Of a stretch of DNA of 40,343 nucleotides, positions 36,910 through 40,343 are shown piece after piece (the stretch's first letter is position 1; every line of letters begins with the position of its first letter). The stretch covers positions 1 through 40,343 of the forward strand of contig CAVJLL010000021.1 in the NCBI GenBank assembly GCA_963650385.1, written 5' to 3'. Origin of the DNA: CAG-791 sp963650385 (GTDB taxonomy: Bacteria > Bacillota > Clostridia > Lachnospirales > Lachnospiraceae). A program made the translations under genes and the position numbers. The notes beneath the pieces are model-generated. The model made no database searches. It saw only the letters and a program-made list of their open reading frames with translations, and was not told where the DNA came from.

Positions 36910-38928
36910 ATGCAGTTCGAAAATGCAAACGGCGCTCTGGTAGTACATCATAAGGGGGAGACACTGCGCATTGAGGCATGGGGAAAGGATTCCCTGCGTG
37001 TGCGTTCTACGCTTCTCCCGGCGTTCACCGACCAGGACTGGGCTCTGACGGAGACTCCGGCTCCGCAGGAGACCGTGGTGGAGATTCACGAGGAGGATCA
37101 CTGGGTCGGCGACGGCACGATCGATAAAAAGGAAATCGCATCCATCACCAACGGCCGCATCAAGGCTGTGGTGAACTTTGTGGGCATCATCACCTTCTAC
37201 AGAGACGGCGAGAAGTTCCTTCGGGAGTATTTCCGCATGTACGACGGAACCCTCAGCAAGGAGAGCCGGTGCCTGAAGGTTGTTAACCGTGAGTGGAAGG
37301 GCATCGTCGGCGGCTCCGAGTTCAGCCTGAACCTGAAATTCGAGAGCAACGACGGTGAGAAGATCTACGGCATGGGGCAGTATCAGCAGCCGTACATGGA
37401 TTTAAAGGGCTGCGAGCTGGAGCTGGCACAGCGCAACTCCCAGATCTCCGTTCCGTTTGCCGTTTCCAGCCTTGGCTACGGCATGCTGTGGAACAACCCG
37501 GCTGTCGGCCAGGTGACCTTCGGCAAGAACTACACCGAGTGGATCGCCCGCTCCACCAAGCAGATGGATTACTGGCTGACGGTTGCCGATGCGCCGAAGC
37601 AGATTCTGGAGAATTATACCGCCGTCACCGGCCGCGCACCCATGTTCCCGGAGGACAGAATGGGCCTGTGGCAGTGCAAGCTCCGCTACCGCACCCAGGA
37701 TGAGGTTCTCTCTGTAGCAAGACAGTACCAGAAGGAAGGCATCAAGATCGATCAGATCGTCATTGACTTCTTCCACTGGACCGTGCAGGGCGACTGGAAA
37801 TTCGATGAAAAATACTGGCCGGATCCCAAGGCCATGGTTGACGAGCTCCATTCCATGGGCATCAAGGTCATCGTCTCCGTATGGCCCTCTGTGGACAGAA
37901 AGAGCGAGAACTTCGGCCCCATGATGGATCGGGGACTCCTGATCCGCACCGAGCGGGGCGCCGAGCAGACCTACGATTATCAGGGCGACTGCGTGGAGAT
38001 CGATCCCTTTAACCCGGAGACGAGGGAGTATGTCTGGGAGGTCTGCAAGAAGAACTACTACGACTACGGCATCGATGCGTTCTGGCTGGACAACTCCGAG
38101 CCGGATTACGGCGTCTATGACTTTGATCATTACCGCTACATCGCAGGACCTGCGATGTCCTGCAGCAACATGTATCCCCAGATGTACAGCCGCATCTTCT
38201 ATGACAACATGAAGGACAAGGGGGATGTGGTCAACCTGCTCCGCTGCGCATGGGCAGGCAGCCAGAAGTACGGGAACGTCGTATGGTCCGGCGATGTGCC
38301 CAGCACCTTTGAGGCCTTCTACGATCAGCTCCAGGCAGGCCTGAACATGGGCCTTGCGGGAATCCCGTGGTGGACCACGGATATCGGCGGCTTCATGACC
38401 GACGATGTCAATGATCCGGATTTTCAGCAGCTTCTGATCCGGTGGTATGAGTTTGCGGTATACTCTGCAGTGCTGCGCATGCACGGCGACCGCGGACCCT
38501 ACAACATTCCGCCGCTGGATACCAGGGACTGGGGCGGCGGCTACCTGCACACCGGTCAGCCCAACGAGCTCTGGAGCTACGGCGAAGAGAACTACCGCAT
38601 CATGAAGAAGTACTACGACATCCGGATTGAAATGCACGACTATATCCGGGATCTGTACAAAGAGGCTTCGGAGAACGGCTCGCCCCTGATCCGTACCATG
38701 TTCTATGAGTTCCCGGAGGATGCAAAGTGCTGGGAGCTGCAGGACCAGTACATGTTCGGCAGTGAGTACCTGGTGGCACCGATCTTCCGGCTGAACCAGT
38801 TCGAGAGAGATGTCTACCTGCCGGCAGGCACCTGGGTAGATACAAGAGACGGGAAAAAATACGAGGGCGGCCAGACCATTCATGCCGCTGCGCCCATCGA
38901 TTCCATCCCGGTATTCCGGAAAGCGTAA
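36910..38928 (+). CDS. GH31 alpha-glycosidase, alpha-xylosidase-like
   Basis: The 672-residue retaining glycosidase has a N-terminal beta-sandwich and a TIM barrel with the nucleophile Asp394 in FWLDNSEPDYG and the acid/base Asp462 in VWSGDVPSTFE. The spacing between the two is as in YicI. The substrate (alpha-xyloside versus alpha-glucoside) is inferred only by resemblance. There is no signal peptide, so it acts in the cytoplasm on imported oligosaccharides. AAAGGAGGAG precedes ATG 36910. Codon use is strongly biased, unlike the flanking pse genes, which suggests high inducible expression. The divergent AraC protein is its likely regulator. Confidence 0.92.
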   Translation: MQFENANGALVVHHKGETLRIEAWGKDSLRVRSTLLPAFTDQDWALTETPAPQETVVEIHEEDHWVGDGTIDKKEIASITNGRIKAVVNFVGIITFYRDGEKFLREYFRMYDGTLSKESRCLKVVNREWKGIVGGSEFSLNLKFESNDGEKIYGMGQYQQPYMDLKGCELELAQRNSQISVPFAVSSLGYGMLWNNPAVGQVTFGKNYTEWIARSTKQMDYWLTVADAPKQILENYTAVTGRAPMFPEDRMGLWQCKLRYRTQDEVLSVARQYQKEGIKIDQIVIDFFHWTVQGDWKFDEKYWPDPKAMVDELHSMGIKVIVSVWPSVDRKSENFGPMMDRGLLIRTERGAEQTYDYQGDCVEIDPFNPETREYVWEVCKKNYYDYGIDAFWLDNSEPDYGVYDFDHYRYIAGPAMSCSNMYPQMYSRIFYDNMKDKGDVVNLLRCAWAGSQKYGNVVWSGDVPSTFEAFYDQLQAGLNMGLAGIPWWTTDIGGFMTDDVNDPDFQQLLIRWYEFAVYSAVLRMHGDRGPYNIPPLDTRDWGGGYLHTGQPNELWSYGEENYRIMKKYYDIRIEMHDYIRDLYKEASENGSPLIRTMFYEFPEDAKCWELQDQYMFGSEYLVAPIFRLNQFERDVYLPAGTWVDTRDGKKYEGGQTIHAAAPIDSIPVFRKA

Positions 38929-38995
38929 GGATGCGCTGATGAAGTCGGCATTGCCTCCGCGGAATGCGGAATAAAAGTCATTCGGATAAAGAAAG

Positions 38996-40060
38996 ATGCG
39001 GATGAAAGAGGACAGACGGAAAAAAACAATATGGATCCGCGCAGATGCCAATGCGGAGATTGCGTCCGGGCATCTGATGCGGATGCTGTCTGTGGCAGAG
39101 AGCCTGCGCCGGTTCGGCGCAGGCGTTTGCTTTGTTCTGGCGGATGATACGAGCCGGGAGTGGCTGGAGAGGCTGTCTGGGACAGCGGAGCCGTTCAAGA
39201 CGGAGGTCCTGGGCATTCCGTACGGCAATGCGGCGGAGGAGCTGCCGCTTCTGGCAGAGCTTCTGCAAAGAGAAGGACAGCGCGGCGATCTGCCGGACTG
39301 GATTTTCGTGGATTCCTATGCGGTGACACAGCAGTGGCTTGAAGCGCTGCGCCGGATCTGCATGGAAGCGGCGGATGCGGAGAAATCCGGCTGGCCGCGA
39401 ATCGCCTTTATGGATGATGCAATGGCATTTGATCCGCCGGCGGATCTTGTGATCAATTACGATCCGGATGCCGGAGAGCTGGAGAAATTTTACAGGGCAG
39501 CACCAAGGCGCCTCCTGGGAGCGCAGTACGCGCCGCTCCGGCAGCAGTTTGTCGGCCTTACGCCGGCGGTACGGGATGACATCCGAAGAGTCCTGATTTC
39601 CACGGGAGGAACGGACCCGTACGGCATGGGAGAAACGCTTGAGAACATCCTTAGAGACGCGGCTGAGGAACAGGGAATATCTCTTGAATTGGTACACATG
39701 GGCCCTGGATATCCGCGGATTCAGGAGGCGGCCTGCTTTATGACGGCGTGCGACCTCGCGGTTTCGGCGGCCGGGACTACGCTTTATGAGCTGTGTGCGG
39801 CAGGCGTTCCGACCCTTGCCTTTTCCATGGCGGACAATCAGGCACTTTTTGCCGGAAAGATGGCACAGACCGGCGCCGTAGATTATCTCGGGGATGTTCG
39901 CGATGCGGTCGTCCGGGAAGGACTCTGGGCGAGTGTCACGGACTGGCTGACAAAGCGCCTTGCGGAAGGAAAGGAAAAGCGCCTTGCACAGGCGGGACGG
40001 ATGCACGCGCTGACGGACGGAAACGGAGCCCTCCGCATTGCAGAGGCACTGCTGCAGTAA
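38996..40060 (+). CDS. pseG: UDP-2,4-diacetamido-2,4,6-trideoxy-beta-L-altropyranose hydrolase
   Basis: It removes UDP to give the sugar used by PseI. The 354-residue protein has a GT-B-like fold with the PseG N-terminal RADANAEIASGHLMR, His26 in the position of the catalytic His17 of the Campylobacter enzyme, IFVDSY, AFMDDAM, ISTGGTDPYG and SAAGTTLYELCAAGVP. ATG 38996 has a weak AAGAAAG; ATG 39002 is an alternative. It is separated from pseF-pseI by the araC/GH31 pair but shares their orientation and codon use. Confidence 0.88.
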   Translation: MRMKEDRRKKTIWIRADANAEIASGHLMRMLSVAESLRRFGAGVCFVLADDTSREWLERLSGTAEPFKTEVLGIPYGNAAEELPLLAELLQREGQRGDLPDWIFVDSYAVTQQWLEALRRICMEAADAEKSGWPRIAFMDDAMAFDPPADLVINYDPDAGELEKFYRAAPRRLLGAQYAPLRQQFVGLTPAVRDDIRRVLISTGGTDPYGMGETLENILRDAAEEQGISLELVHMGPGYPRIQEAACFMTACDLAVSAAGTTLYELCAAGVPTLAFSMADNQALFAGKMAQTGAVDYLGDVRDAVVREGLWASVTDWLTKRLAEGKEKRLAQAGRMHALTDGNGALRIAEALLQ

Positions 40061-40343
40061 ATAATTACGAATACTCGTAATTATTCAGCACCCATCTCGA
40101 ATTTGATACTCGAAAATGCCCGATGGCATTTTCTCCTATCTTGGAGTGATTGCCGGCAAAGCCGCCAATACACTCCGTGCTGCGGAGAAACCGCATACGC
40201 GGATTTCTCCTTGCATTCGCAAATCCTCGATACGGCTGGCCATGAGGCCGACACTCGAAGGCGCTATCGCCGCCTTCTCCTGTTACGCGCCTTGGCCGCC
40301 TGCCAATTTCAATCGTGAATTTTCCTGCAAGCAGTCAATTCAC
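40061..40343. mobile_element. Family 1 structured repeat, expanded copy B (cut by window edge)
   Basis: A perfect dyad ATAATTACGA/TCGTAATTAT (40061-40084) leads into the terminus GTAATTATTCAGCACC (40077-40092). The sequence then follows copy A (7743) but with two inserted blocks. About 108 bases after CGAATTTG hold nested hairpins (GAAAATGCC/GGCATTTTC; GGAGTGATTGCCGGC/GCCGCCAATACACTCC; GGAGAAACCGC/GCGGATTTCTCC), and about 47 bases in the second arm hold GAAGGCG/CGCCGCCTTC. The third arm begins CCTGCCAATTTCAATCGTGA as in A and continues beyond the window. No gene is seen in these 283 bases. Confidence 0.7.

Noticed and set aside
40061..40343. CRISPR array or integron-like repeat at the right edge
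   Set aside because: The repeats are inverted rather than regularly spaced direct repeats, with no spacer pattern and no cas or integrase gene.

Overview
The window reads as a chromosomal segment of an anaerobic, low-G+C-lineage Bacillota, most likely a gut or mucosal Lachnospiraceae-type Clostridium relative, although its base composition is on the GC-rich side for that group. The pointers are a phosphotransbutyrylase/butyrate kinase pair, a phosphoketolase, a class B sortase, a T-box in front of thrS, a thiT gene under a TPP riboswitch, a DUF5688-like protein and a bile-salt-hydrolase-type enzyme. No phage, plasmid, CRISPR array or complete insertion sequence is visible.

Region by region. 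1-7.7 kb: a partial coiled-coil protein and a GltS-type glutamate/sodium symporter, then ptb-buk (terminal steps of butyrate formation), secA and prfB, all on +, closed by a bidirectional terminator. 7.7-9.4 kb: a structured repeat and a convergent radical SAM/SPASM protein on -. 9.5-13.3 kb: TPP riboswitch-thiT, a HAD phosphatase, a CPBP-type membrane protease and a class B sortase. 13.3-16.6 kb: a repeat-rich 612-base spacer, phosphoketolase, and a 153-base MITE with target-site duplication. 16.6-23.1 kb: housekeeping genes (nrdR, YqeG-like phosphatase, aroE, aroQ, efp, a DUF5688-like protein, T-box-thrS, tRNA-Arg). 23.2-27.6 kb: a periplasmic-binding lipoprotein, a hybrid histidine kinase and a choloylglycine hydrolase packed as one unit. 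27.7-31.2 kb: an SH3-domain membrane protein, a Gfo/Idh/MocA oxidoreductase with a low-complexity tail, and mnmA. 31.2-40.3 kb: a pseudaminic-acid-type locus (ATP-grasp enzyme, pseF, a PLP-dependent decarboxylase-fold enzyme, pseI, pseG), interrupted by a divergent AraC regulator/GH31 glycosidase pair, and ending in a large structured repeat cut by the window edge.

Working together: ptb/buk and phosphoketolase describe fermentative carbon flow to butyrate and acetyl phosphate. aroE/aroQ are consecutive shikimate steps. pseI, pseF and pseG would supply CMP-pseudaminic acid-type sugars for flagellin or surface glycans, while pseB, pseC and pseH are not in the window. The binding protein/kinase/hydrolase trio suggests a sensing unit linked to conjugated bile acids or another N-acyl amide.

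The most unusual feature is the non-coding layer. Two families of small structured repeats occupy many intergenic gaps. Family 1 has GTAAC/TTATTCAG-type ends like IS66-group termini. It ranges from end fragments, through one intact MITE with a target duplication, to large forms whose three arms carry variable nested hairpins. Family 2 is a short GC-rich element around ACCGGACAACTCCG/GACCCGTCGC.
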